Assembly: GCF_002197845.1 (NCBI RefSeq)
Contig: NZ_NIDE01000001.1
Location: forward strand, 1,507,463 to 1,571,462
Direction of reading: 5' to 3'
Origin: Fimbriiglobus ruber
GTDB lineage: Bacteria; Planctomycetota; Planctomycetia; Gemmatales; Gemmataceae
Length of the DNA: 64,000 nt
This document shows, piece after piece, positions 50,711 through 59,862 of the stretch. Position numbers and translations under genes: made by a program. The notes beneath the pieces are model-generated. The model ran no database searches. It was not told the origin of the DNA and saw nothing but the letters and a program-made list of their open reading frames with translations. The stretch's first letter is position 1, and every line of letters begins with the position of its first letter.

Positions 50711-51411
50711 TCAGCTCCAGGCGCTGCCGTTGTAGGTGGAAAGCCCCAGTTCAGTCGTGTCGTAGACTGTCATGCCGATCTTGGGTGACGGGATGGCCAG
50801 TTTCTGGGCCGTCGTCATCCGCGGGGTAGGAACGCTTGCGTCGTGCTTTGCAGGTCGAGAATCGCATTCGCGTCCGGCGTGCCGTTGATGCCACACCTTG
50901 CGGGCCAGGATTTTGATCAGGTCGCTCCACAGTGCCACCTTGACCGTCCCGGCGAAGTTCTGAACACCGCGTTGGCCGCGTCCTCGGTTGTGATCGTGAC
51001 GCGTTCAGGAGGGTGTCGGGGAAGAACATGGCGTCGGCGAAGTCGTGCAGCCGGGCGGTGTTCGGCGATGAGGCAGCGGTCGTCTGCTTGAATAGTGAAA
51101 TGTCGCGGTCGTTGGCCTTGATCCAGCCCGTGTCCCCGGTCGTCACGGGGAAACTGAGGACGAACCCGCCGCCGCCGTACTGGAAGACCGGCACGGACGA
51201 CCTGCGCCCGTTGGACGACCTGGTTGGCCGTCGTCACGACCGCGATCAGCGGCTGGACCTGGGCGCGGTTCGTCGTTCGGTCGTAGGCGATGACCCGGGC
51301 CGGGAGCATGTCGGCGGTGTTCTGCAAGGCTTTGGTCAGGACCAGTTTCAACAGCCCGGTCAGCGTGTCGTTGTCGGCCGGGTTTCGCGACGGCGGGGCG
51401 TAATCCGTCAT
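50711..51411 (-). pseudogene. Gp138-type membrane-puncturing spike (frame broken)
   Basis: The N-terminal domain matches phage Gp138_N: LPARVIAYDRTTNRAQVQPL, VPVFQYGGGGFVLSFPVTTG and DTGWIKANDRDISLFKQT. The rest, read across breaks near 51195, 51005, 50968, 50893 and 50825, has NTARLHDFADAMFFPDTLLN, FAGTVKVALWSDLIKIL and a C-terminal FLPPRMTTAQKLAIPSPKIG … YNGSAW motif common at phage fibre and spike ends. This needle forms the tip of the tail. It is the most heavily broken gene in the region. ATG 51411 overlaps the hub gene stop. Confidence 0.72.
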
Positions 51412-52295
51412 CCGGCCGAGCCCTGGAAGACGGCGAGGTTGGAGCAGAGCAGGGTGAACCAGAACGGCTGGTCGCGGCTGGCAATCTCGTAGTCCATCTT
51501 CATGACCTTGAACGTGCCGTTAGCTGCGGGGTTCGTAACGCTCTGGATCGTCACCTGGCCCCCGATCTGAATCGCGCTGGTCAGCATCACCCGGACGGTC
51601 ACGCCCTGGTCGGAAACTTGCGGGATGCCGACCATGCCGGTGCCTTCGGAGATCAAGTAGCCGGTGTTCTTCCGCGAGGTCCCGGCGTTGGTGACCCAGA
51701 GGGTTTGGTTATCGGCCCCGGCCTGAATCCCCCCGGTTTGGTTGAGTTTCACGAGGTTGGCCTGGAGGGAGCCGGTGAAGTTGTAGTTGTCGATCTGCCG
51801 GTCGGTCGCCTCGAAGTCGAGGAACAGGCCGTTGGCCAGGGCGATCTGCTGGGCGATTTCCGACAGCAGGGTGACGGCCGGCTGTTGAATGCCCATCACG
51901 ATGCCGGTGTTGAAGTTGTTGGTCAGGGACCGGAGGGTGATCCCGATGTCCGGCGGCTGGGTGACTTCGCAGGAGATGACGTTGCCGGTGTAGAGCAGGA
52001 ACGTCCCGGTCGATTCGCGGCCCGCCTTGAGGTTCAGAATGACGGGTTTTCGCGGTCCCGCCGAAGGATTGTTGGCGGGCGGGTTGATGAGGGGGGAGGC
52101 CAAGGTCAGGATCGTGTTCCGCAGCTCGGCGGTGAGGTTGTAAATCCGGCACTCGCAGGTGTTCATGTTGGCGTTGCCGAACTTGATGCCAGAGGCCAAG
52201 ATCGCGAACCCTTGGGAGTCGGCGGAGAACGTGTAGGTCTGGCCCGGCAGGACGATGTCGACCTCAACCAGCCGCGAATCGAACGCGCTGGTCAC
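51408..52295 (-). CDS. Baseplate hub protein
   Basis: A 295-residue intact protein, MTSAFDSRLVEVDIVLPGQT … VILNLKAGRESTGTFLLYTG … IAQQIALANGLFLDFEATDR … MKMDYEIASRDQPFWFTLLC. The beta-rich pattern and place between plug and spike fit the central hub (gp27/gp44-like) of compact contractile tails. The start overlaps the plug gene by four bases. Confidence 0.7.
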   Translation of the reverse strand: MTSAFDSRLVEVDIVLPGQTYTFSADSQGFAILASGIKFGNANMNTCECRIYNLTAELRNTILTLASPLINPPANNPSAGPRKPVILNLKAGRESTGTFLLYTGNVISCEVTQPPDIGITLRSLTNNFNTGIVMGIQQPAVTLLSEIAQQIALANGLFLDFEATDRQIDNYNFTGSLQANLVKLNQTGGIQAGADNQTLWVTNAGTSRKNTGYLISEGTGMVGIPQVSDQGVTVRVMLTSAIQIGGQVTIQSVTNPAANGTFKVMKMDYEIASRDQPFWFTLLCSNLAVFQGSAG

Positions 52296-52681
52296 AGGTA
52301 CCCCTGGGGCGCGAAGCGCAAGGGGAGCGCGGCAATCGGGTTGAAGTCGGCGGCCGTGATCGGCGGGGCGGGTGGCGTCCGGAAGACGGCCAGTTCCGCG
52401 GCGCTGACGTAGACGAGCGACTGGGTCACCCCGAACTGGGTGTAGTAGGGCAACTGGTTGTTCGACGAGAGGAAGAGGAAGTTGCCGCTCTCCTCGTACT
52501 GCGAGGGGATGATCAGCGCTCCGGCAACGGCCCGGGCACTATCGAGCAGGTCCGTGTTATTGAGCGTCAGGCTGACGACGGTGGTGTCCTCGACGGTCTT
52601 GAGCGTGACGGCCCACGTGTTGTTGTCGAGGATGACTGTCAGGGTCTGGTTCGGGACGGCCTGGAGGGGGACCTGCATCAT
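52292..52681 (-). CDS. Baseplate plug-like protein
   Basis: A 129-residue intact protein, MQVPLQAVPNQTLTVILDNN … LLDSARAVAGALIIPSQYEE … LVYVSAAELAVF. This pattern is that of the small 'baseplate plug' proteins named from a cyanophage with a minimal baseplate. ATGATG at 52681-52676 overlaps the upstream stop. Confidence 0.7.
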   Translation of the reverse strand: MMQVPLQAVPNQTLTVILDNNTWAVTLKTVEDTTVVSLTLNNTDLLDSARAVAGALIIPSQYEESGNFLFLSSNNQLPYYTQFGVTQSLVYVSAAELAVFRTPPAPPITAADFNPIAALPLRFAPQGYL

Positions 52682-53142
52682 AAGAATTTCCCCAACTTGA
52701 CGTAACTCAGGGCGGCCCCGACCGCGTTCGACGCTTGCGTCCCCAGAGCGGCGGCTTGCTGTAAGCCCCCCGCGAGGGTATTGCTGTTCAGCGGGTCGGC
52801 GGGCTGGAAGTTGACCAGTTGGCCCCCGCCCGGGACGACGTATAGAACCTGCTTGAGCCGCAGGTTAATGATGATCACGTCGTACATGTCCGCCTCTTCC
52901 TCGTGCGGCATGTCGGCAACGATCATATCGGAGTAGATGCCGACGCGGGTCTTGACCGAGAGGGCGGTGGCGTTCACGAACGCCTGGCGGATCTGGTTGT
53001 AGGTGGCGGCGTAATATTGCGAACTGATGATCAGCGGGAGGTCGATCTCGACCGGGTTGATGATGTGGTGGTCGGCGATCATGGACCCGGTTTCGACCGG
53101 GTGCTCCATGACCTTCGAGGTCTCGCGGACGGTCGCCTTCAT
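52678..53142 (-). CDS. Dit-like baseplate/tail protein
   Basis: A 154-residue intact protein, MKATVRETSKVMEHPVETGS … NPVEIDLPLIISSQYYAATY … RVGIYSDMIVADMPHEEEAD. The KVMEHPVE…INPVEI pattern is the Dit-like N-terminal fold that joins tail tube to baseplate. Its ATG overlaps the preceding small gene's stop as ATGA. Confidence 0.7.
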   Translation of the reverse strand: MKATVRETSKVMEHPVETGSMIADHHIINPVEIDLPLIISSQYYAATYNQIRQAFVNATALSVKTRVGIYSDMIVADMPHEEEADMYDVIIINLRLKQVLYVVPGGGQLVNFQPADPLNSNTLAGGLQQAAALGTQASNAVGAALSYVKLGKFL

Positions 53143-53338
53143 GGCCGGGCGTTCGCGAACAGTTGCCCGAACGCGGGGGCGTTCGACGTGCCCAGGATGG
53201 AGTTCAGGATCGTGCTGCTGACGGCGGCGGCGGGTTGTTCGTGTCCGCCCCGTTGGCGTAGATGCCGACCACGTCGACCTGCTGCCCGAACGAGCTGAGC
53301 AGCCCGAGACCGAAGTTGATGTCGGACAGGAGGGTCAT
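53139..53338 (-). CDS. Small tail protein after the tape measure (frame broken)
   Basis: About 66 residues, MTLLSDINFGLGLLSSFGQQ … VDVVGIYANGADTNN, then after a one-base slip near 53235, STILNSILGTSNAPAFGQLF ANARP and a TGA that overlaps the next ATG. It starts inside the tape-measure stop. Function unknown. Confidence 0.5.
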
Positions 53339-54478
53339 TACGCGGAGACTCCGTCGTCGAAATTGCTCATGGCCATGCGGATCTGGTTTTTCAACTCGAC
53401 GCCCACCTCGCGGGCGATCCCGGCGCTGTCGCTGGCCTGGGTCTGAATGGTGATGTTGTCGATTTTCACGTTGGTGTTCCGGCCCGGAGTGGACGCGCCG
53501 AGCGAGGGAATGGACGGAACCGCTCCGTAGCTGTTCGCGATCGCGGCTCGTTTCGCTGCCTCGCTGGCAAGTCCACCTGCGGTGAGGGAGGGAACCTCGA
53601 ACCGGTTGCTGATGGCTGCCGCGGATTGTCCGGCGTTGTCGGGCAGCGCGTTCGGCCCGAGGCCCATGTTGCCCGCTTCCCAGGCGGCCGCCCGGAGCTG
53701 GTCTTGTAAGCTGGCGGTCGCCACGTCGATGCCGAGGGCGGCCTTGATCTTCGCCCGGCGTGCCGCCGACCACTGATAAATCCCGAAATGGGTGCCGTTG
53801 CTGGCGGAAGGATTGAAGCTGCTCTCGGCTTGTGCGTTCGCCGCCCACCCCGCGGCGGCGCCAGGGCTATACCCCTGCGACTGCCAAAAGGAGATGACTT
53901 GGTCCCGTGACGAACCTCCGATGACGGGGGCGGGGGATTTGGAGCCGCCACCCTTTAACGAATTGACGATTTTCGCTGCGTCCGCTTCCGGGTCGCCAAA
54001 AAGGCTTCGTAAAAACTCGCCGCGACCAACGCAGGGAATGCCAGACCGATCCCACCCGCTGCGGCCAGACCTTCGGACGCGGCGGGAACGGCCCCGGCAC
54101 CCAGCAATCGACCGAACAGGCCGCGCGACAGCCATTTCCCCAATTTCAAGCCGCCGAGCGCTCCCAACAGTCCCGCCGCTTCCGTCCGACCGGGGTGCCC
54201 TTCAAACGTTTCCGCCAGCCGGGTCAGGGCGGCATTCAACCGTTTGATGACGCCCGCCAGGTCCGTGTCGACCTCGGTCGCCAGCTTGCCGAACGCGATG
54301 TTTCTCTCGGAGGCCGACTTCTCGTTCGCAAGCGCGGCCTGGAAGTCCTTGTCCGACCCGGCGAAGGCGAAGCCCTCGTCGAGCTTCTTGCGGAACTCGC
54401 CATCCGGCAAGGTGACCAGGGGCGCGAGGCCCGCGCCGCCCGGGACTTGCAAGAGCTTGGGCGACCGGAACAATTACT

Positions 54479-55758
54479 TCACCCTTTGGCCGCACCCGAA
54501 ACTCCTTGGCGTGGCCGGATGGTATAGTTCCAACTCGGACAGGTCTTATGCCGTCGCAAGCGCAACTTCCTCATCTCGTGATCCGTGACCTTCAGGCCCC
54601 TCTCATAGTTTCCCCGCAACAACACGGCTTTCACCTGCAAGCCTGTTTCGGTTCTCGTGTCCTGAATATAGCCCAACAAGATCAACCACGAACGCAAGGG
54701 CTTGCCGGCCCAGTTGATGCTGATAAAGCTGAACAGCCGATGCTCAATCGGGTTCCACTTGGAGCCACCGCGGGGGTAGTGGCACACCGTCACCTCCAGG
54801 TTGAAGGCGTCAGCCAGCCGTTCCTGCAACTGACGCTTCCACATCCGAGGCCGACAGCCATTACTGCCACCCGAGTCCGCCAGGATCAGGAGTTTGGTAG
54901 CGTCCGGGAAACGACGGCGACCGTGGCTCTTCCACCACGAGACAATCGCATCGACCGCAAACTCCGGCGTGTCGGCCGATTCGCCCACGTACACGTAACC
55001 GCGGTCGTGTTGTACCAGGTAGATGCCATACGGGGTGGCCCGGCCCTCGGCGTCACTGAGGAAGTCATAAGCGTTGACCTCGTCCGCCTCGTGGCACCAG
55101 GTCTGCCCATCCTGCTGGAAGTTGCCGATCAACTCTTTTTTCTTGGTATCCACGCTGATGACCGGCCTGCCCGCTTTCAGGAACCGCCGCTTCTGGTGGG
55201 CGATGTAGCGGAACTGACGATCCCGATCGGGGTGCGGTGGGCCGGTAAACCGTTTCCGATTCGCCTTCAACGAGTACTTGAGTTTGTGGAGCAAACGCCG
55301 GACGGTCTTGGGGTCGATGGCATGGCCTCGTTGGGCCAGCAGTTGGCCCAGTCGCTTCAGGCTCAGACGCACCCACCGCTGTTTCGTCATCGGGTCGCCG
55401 CCGGTGTCATCGACCAGCAGGGCTACCAGGTCTCGCTCCAGGACCGGATCTTTTTTTCCAAGGGCGGGCGGCCCGCTCCAGGGCGGCGGACCCGTCCCGG
55501 CGGGAGGTTGGCAAAAGCCGACCCTAACTCTTGGCGTCCCCGGCGAATGGTCTGGACGTGGAGGCCTGTGATGGAGGATACCAGGCGGTCACCGCCGTGG
55601 CCGATGCGCTGGGCTTCCCAGGCCGCCAGCCAGCGTCGCTGTTGCTCGTTGAGCCGACTGAGGAGCAAGTTGAGTTGTCGGTGGACCTCCTTGTTGGGAT
55701 GGTCTGTCGCCTGGAGGCAATCAGGACATCGACATTGGTGAAGCGGGGTAGGGTGCAT
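54479..55758 (-). CDS. ISAzo13-type transposase, made by -1 frameshifting
   Basis: ORF A (55758-55423) begins MHPTPLHQCRCPDCLQATDH with a CxCxxC pair. It then has LLLSRLNEQQRRWLAAWEAQ RIGHGGDRLVSSITGL, a helix-turn-helix, and ends after PPLEKK. ORF B (to 54479) continues DPVLERDLVALLVDDTGGDP and holds the DDE-like core: VISVDTKKKELIGNFQQDGQ, EVNAYDFLSDAEGRATPYGI, LILADSGGSNGCRPR and CHYPRGGSKWNPIEHRLFSF. These are ISAzo13 family motifs. The frames join at an A AAA AAG slippery site (55450-55456), giving a fusion of about 425 residues. ORF B stops inside the left terminal repeat. Confidence 0.85.
55450..55456 (-). promoter_or_regulatory. Slippery heptamer A AAA AAG for -1 frameshifting
   Basis: In ORF A the codons read GAA AAA AAG. 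A -1 slip on this heptamer continues exactly into ORF B (E-K-K-D-P). This is a standard bacterial slippery site used by several IS families. Confidence 0.65.
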
Positions 55759-56374
55759 GATGTGGTCTCCAGCTGACGCAACAAGCCATGCAAGTGATTG
55801 TAGGGACAAGGGTGAAGTAATTGTTCCGGCCGCCCATTGGTCAGGAAGGACGGATCGTTCTGGACGTTGGTGTGGATGTTCTCGATGGCCCGCTTGAGGT
55901 CGAACGGGAGCCGCTTGCCCGCCAGATCGGTGCCCTCGGCCGCCACGAAGTTGTACAGGGACTGGGCATCGCCGCCCGAGAGTTGAAGGGCTTGCCCGAA
56001 CGCCTTGATGTCCCGCGGACTTTGACTGAACGTCTTGCCCAGAATCGTCAGTGACGAGTTTAGCTTGTTGGCGTCGATGAGGGCGGTCTTCAGCGCACCG
56101 AAGGTGGCGTAGGCGGTGACCGCCCCGACGGCGTTCTCGATCATCCCGGCGAACGAATCCCCGAGTTTGTCGGTCTCTTGCCGCTGCTGCTTGGTGGCGT
56201 CGAGGAGTTCCTTGCGCTGCTTCTTGAGGACTTCGTACTGCTTGTTTTCGTCCTCGGTCCGCTTCTTCCCCTTCTTGGCCATCTCGTCGAGTTGCTTGTC
56301 GAGCTTGGCGATGTCGGCCCCGGCTTCCTTCGGGATGTCGGTCTTAAAGACGAGAAGGAAGGTATCGAGAATGG

Positions 56375-56934
56375 TCATTTCCGTTCCTTCCGGGCGTGTT
56401 CCGCGGCCAGCCACTCATTATGCGCGGAGACGGCGATGACCTCCCACAGGAGCCACGCGTCCTCAATGGTGTACACCGTTCTCAGTTCGTGCAGGGTCGC
56501 TAGTTTGGCGTCGATGACGGCGGCGAGGAGGGGGTCAAGATTTCTTGGATCTTCGCGAGGGACGTCCGCATGATGTCGGCGAAGAAATCGGAGATCGTCC
56601 CGTTGCGAAAAAAACTGTTGTTGTACTGCACCTCCGCGAGCAGGAGTTTGGCCAAGCACTCCCAGTCGCCGACGTGGTTGTCGATCAAGGCCTGGGTGGT
56701 CAAGGGGACAGGCTTGCCGTTGATCTCGACGGCCACGTACTTCAGGATTTTGCGCTGAAGATCCTCGACCACCGGCCAGTCGCTCAGCTTGGGGACGGCG
56801 GCCATCGCGAGGCTGGTGGGATAGCGGGCCATGATCTCCAGGCCCTCAAAGGCCGGCATCTTAGATAGGATGAAGGGCCGCTCGCGGTCGTCGCCGTCGG
56901 TCAGGGAGATGGATTTCGGGTCGCGGAGGTCCAT
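56375..56934 (-). CDS. Tail assembly chaperone, G/GT-type pair
   Basis: The main frame (56934-56500, 144 residues) starts MDLRDPKSISLTDGDDRERP and has FEGLEIMARYPTSLAMAAVP … LLAEVQYNNSFF. Near its end a run of five C (56530-56534) allows a -1 slip into LLAAVIDAKLATLHELRTVY TIEDAWLLWEVIAVS, ending 56375. That extension ends in an ATGA overlap with the tape-measure start, which supports its translation. Position between tail tube and tape measure, and the short/long pair, are characteristic of chaperones that coat the tape measure. The slip could instead be a sequence error, as elsewhere in the region. Confidence 0.7.
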
Positions 56935-56935
56935 G

Positions 56936-57384
56936 CTACACCGTGCCCGTGATTACTTGAAACATGAAGCCATAAGTCTTTGTTTTTAAACGACCACTGC
57001 TCGCCAGGGAGTTTCCAAACGGGGCATCGGTCAGGAACCCGTTCGAGAAGGTGATGACGCTCCCGTCGGGGTAAAGGATGGTGATGGTAATGACATCCTG
57101 GGCGTTGGCCTGCCCTGAGTCGCGTTGTTCGCGGCCGCGAGGGTGGCCAGGTTGATGTCGTCGAGCGACCCCGGGATGACGCTGATGGTGACCGGTTTAC
57201 CGATCGCCCGGCTCCACTTGATGAGGTCCCCGTTCACGCCCATCGCGGTGTCGGCGATCTTCACGCTCGACATGTCGAACGGATCGGAATCGTCGGCCAG
57301 TTGGGTGATCGCGATACCGACCGGAAAAGTGCTGGACGCGACGAGGCTGATCGCCGAGCCAAAGCCAGTGATGTCGTTTGCCAT
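56936..57384 (-). CDS. Tail tube protein (frame broken once)
   Basis: About 149 residues: MANDITGFGSAISLVASSTF, FPVGIAITQLADDSDPFDMS, MGVNGDLIKWSRAIGKPVTI and, after a one-base slip near 57115, NAQDVITITILYPDGSVITF … RLKTKTYGFMFQVITGTV. Pattern and position between sheath and chaperone fit the inner tail tube. The stop lies two bases before the chaperone ATG. Confidence 0.75.
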
Positions 57385-57397
57385 TGTTTAAACTCCG

Positions 57398-58920
57398 TTA
57401 AATGAGGATGTCCGAGCCCTGGATCAGGCGGATGTCGTCGTCCTTGGAATAGATCAGCGTGTAGACCGCCTTGTATTCGGTGACCCCGTCGACGACGTAG
57501 GGTTCGATGACCACGTTCACCCAATAGCCGATGTTTTGAACTTGCTTCCAGGCCGTCGGGCTGCCGGTGATTTGGCCGATGTAAAGCTGCTGGTCGATTG
57601 AGAGCGTTTTGCCGACCGAGATCGTCCCGTTGAACAGGGCCTGGTTGATGATGCTCTGCAAGGTGGAGAGGATCTGCACTTGGCCGGCGGCGTTCGCCGG
57701 AACCTGGGACAACGCGAGGAGCAGGTTCATCAACGCGGCACCGAGGGCGTCTTGAACCAGATCTCGTCGGCGTACACGTTCTGGTCGGACGGGTTGACGG
57801 GCAGGCCCAGCATGACCCCGCGCTGGTAGAAGGAGAGCAACTGTCCGGCGGTTTGGGTCTGGCCGTAGTAATTGACCAGGAGGGCGTCGTAGGTCTGCTG
57901 GGAAGCCGAGGTGGTGACCGACGGGGTCAGGGCGAAGATCTGGAACATGTAGTTCTGGACGCTGTTCCGCTGGGTGTAGTCGGTCGCGGCCAGGATCATC
58001 ATCGGGGCCATCTCGGGGAATTCTGCGGTGGCAACGGGGGCGGGGGATTGAAGCGTGAGGGAGACGCCGCCGATGTCGGCCAGGGCCGCAGACCATGACG
58101 AGGCGTTGGCGGGGGTGACGTTGACCGAGTAGATGAACTGGATGTTCGGGGTGAGGCTGTTGTTCCAGGTCGCGGCCGCAACGGTGTTGGCTTCGGACAG
58201 GGCCAGTGCGAAGGTGGTGGTGAACGAACCGAAGTTGTTGCTGACGCCGATCAATGCGTTCAGATTCGCGGAGATCGTCTGCGCCGTCGTGCCGTTCGAG
58301 AGGATCGCTCCGGTCAGCCAACCGAGCGGCCCGGCGAGGTCGTTACTCACGGCCGCCGTCACGGCGATCGTGTCCGCCCCGGTCGCCCCGCCGGTGAGCG
58401 TGAAGCGGCTGTTGGTCGAGTCGTAGGCGACGGTCGCGCCCGTCCACGCGGCCCCGCCCGCGCTGTACGCCTGGATGGCCGTCTGGATGTCGGTGGCGAC
58501 CGCCGCGAGGCTCCCGGCCGAGCCGAGGTTGATGCCGGTCATGGTGTGGGTAACCGCCCATCGTCAGGTCGAGTTCGCCGGACGTGATGGCGTGAACGTC
58601 GCGAGCGCGTACGTCCCGCTGGCGCCGTAGATCAGATCGGCGGTCGCCACGTCGTCGTTCCAGAACCAGAAGCTGATCTGCTGGGGGGCGGTGATGTTCT
58701 TGCTCACCCACCCGAAGTAGAACTCGGCGCGGGCATATTCTTCCGACCCGGTGCCGAAATACGTGCCCACATCCGCCGCCGAAGTGAAGCTCTTGACTAC
58801 TCCGCTCGGGACGAGCGCGTTGCCCGTGATGATCAATGCCCCGAGGTTGCGGGTGGAGACGTTCGAGGCCGCGCCGATGCCGGATGTGATTGAGACGTAA
58901 TTTGAAATTGGTATAGGCAT
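57398..58920 (-). pseudogene. Tail sheath protein, DUF3383 family (frame broken)
   Basis: About 507 residues read across breaks near 58585, 58552 and 57757. Conserved parts: MPIPISNYVSITSGIGAASN, GTYFGTGSEEYARAEFYFGW, a central [20 protein letters not shown] … [53 protein letters not shown], and C-terminal [23 protein letters not shown]3383 proteins form contractile sheaths in several myovirus groups, so this prophage has a contractile tail. One break (58585/58552) is a deletion followed 33 bases later by a compensating insertion. Confidence 0.82.
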
Positions 58921-58958
58921 CTGATTCTCCTATGTTTTTTCCTGATGCTGGTCCGTGA

Positions 58959-59498
58959 TTACACGGTTGCGATTTGAATCTCGGTGGTCTGTAGGATCGG
59001 CGCCGTCGTAACAATGACTTGTTTATGGCATAAGGTTACGTCGAATGAGGGACTCGCCTCGAACCGGTCGCGGTCGTCTGAGAAGTACGGATTTCGCACG
59101 TCGGTGATTCGCTCGACACCGACCCCTTGGGCTTCCAAGGCCGCGACGGTCGCGCTGCTTTGCAAGATGTAAGCGATCGCATTGAGTATGTCGGACGCGG
59201 TGTACTGAGTCGGGGTACTCGGATTCTGGGTGGCCAGGGCGCTGAACTGGAGGGTCGTCTCGTACTGCTGGGTTTCGGTGTGGACCATCTGACTGTTGAC
59301 CGCGTCCCAGATGTCGGTCACGCCGCGGAACCCATACCGCTTGTCGCCGACCTTATAGAGGTAGACGGTCGGCACGGTGTTCACCCCTTGCTGCGTCGGC
59401 TGGAAGGCCTGCGCGAGGGGGGTTCCGGGAATCCCGGCAGCCGCTTCCTGGGCGATGATGGTGCTGATAACCAGGGATATCAGTTGGTTATCTAACAT
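58959..59498 (-). CDS. Neck/tail terminator-like protein
   Basis: A 179-residue intact protein, MLDNQLISLVISTIIAQEAA, VYLYKVGDKRYGFRGVTDIW, HTETQQYETTLQFSALAT and a C-terminal FDVTLCHKQVIV. The YETTLQFSAL pattern and position before the sheath gene fit the phage neck terminator (gp12/LIC_12616-like) family. Its start codon abuts the -35 box of the divergent immunity gene. Confidence 0.65.
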   Translation of the reverse strand: MLDNQLISLVISTIIAQEAAAGIPGTPLAQAFQPTQQGVNTVPTVYLYKVGDKRYGFRGVTDIWDAVNSQMVHTETQQYETTLQFSALATQNPSTPTQYTASDILNAIAYILQSSATVAALEAQGVGVERITDVRNPYFSDDRDRFEASPSFDVTLCHKQVIVTTAPILQTTEIQIATV

Positions 59499-59526
59499 TT
59501 GACATTCTTACCCAGTTTGTTATGCT
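59499..59526 (+). promoter_or_regulatory. Sigma-70 promoter of the immunity moron
   Basis: TTGACA (59499-59504), a 16-base spacer and TATGCT (59521-59526, five of six). The expected start is near 59533, giving a leader of about 20 bases to ATG 59554 with GGAGGA before it. A self-contained expression unit on the strand opposite to the late operon. Confidence 0.75.
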
Positions 59527-59553
59527 TAACGGGCTTTAACGGATGGAGGACTT

Positions 59554-59862
59554 ATGGATGCCGACACGTCACTGACCACCGATCTCACTTTGCTCGCGAG
59601 CGATCCGAAGCTGTGGCTGATTCTGACCTTCTATTTCCTGCCGACTCTGTTGGCCGCGTGGAATAAGAGCGCCACTCTGCCCCTCTGCTTTTGGGTCAAT
59701 CTTCTGGCCGGGTGGACACTGATCGGATGGATCGCTGCCGCTCTTCTCTCGCTCGCTCCGAGCAAAAACGATATGGCATACCGCAACCGGGTGAGGCAAG
59801 CGAAAGACGACTTCTACCTTCGCGAGGCGGAGAAGTCCCTCAGCACGCCGCCGGCTCCGTAA
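59554..59862 (+). CDS. Superinfection immunity (Imm-like) membrane protein, prophage moron
   Basis: A 102-residue protein with two membrane segments: LWLILTFYFLPTLLAAWNKS and FWVNLLAGWTLIGWIAAALL. The pattern (LPTLLA…K … N.LAGWTLIGWI.AL) is that of the superinfection immunity protein family related to T4 Imm, which blocks DNA entry of other phages. The tail SKNDMAYRNRVRQAKDDFYL is cytosolic and charged. It is the only prophage gene seen on the plus strand, has its own promoter and strong ribosome-binding site, and overlaps the 3' end of the convergent gene by 23 bases. It is likely expressed from the quiescent prophage. Confidence 0.8.
   Translation: MDADTSLTTDLTLLASDPKLWLILTFYFLPTLLAAWNKSATLPLCFWVNLLAGWTLIGWIAAALLSLAPSKNDMAYRNRVRQAKDDFYLREAEKSLSTPPAP

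Larger units (their letters stand above)
54465..55829 (-). mobile_element. ISAzo13-like insertion sequence, 1365 bp
   Basis: Bounded by perfect 22-bp terminal inverted repeats, CCGGAACAATTACTTCACCC TT, at 54465-54486 and (as complement) 55808-55829. It encodes one transposase in two overlapping frames. It interrupts the tape-measure gene; removing the element exactly rejoins an in-frame NGR|SPKLLQV. No clear target duplication is visible, although one of two or three bases could be hidden in the GC-rich flanks. The matching ends and intact frames suggest a young insertion. Confidence 0.85.
53338..56378 (-). pseudogene. Tape measure protein with tail-lysozyme domain, split by an IS
   Basis: The N-terminal part (56378-55830) begins MTILDTFLLVFKTDIPKEAG, then a charged coiled coil and DSFAGMIENAVGAVTAYATF. 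The C-terminal part (54464-53338) begins SPKLLQVPGGAGLAPLVTLP, has a hydrophobic segment near LAAAGGIGLAFPALVAASFY, a one-base slip near 54000, and then a lysozyme-type domain DQVISFWQSQGYSPGAAAGW … AQAESSFNPSASNGTHFGIY QWS. That domain is of the phage tail lysozyme kind, which opens the wall during infection. A 1365-bp insertion sequence separates the two parts, so no full-length protein can be made. Without it the protein would be about 550 residues. The start overlaps the chaperone stop. Confidence 0.82.
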
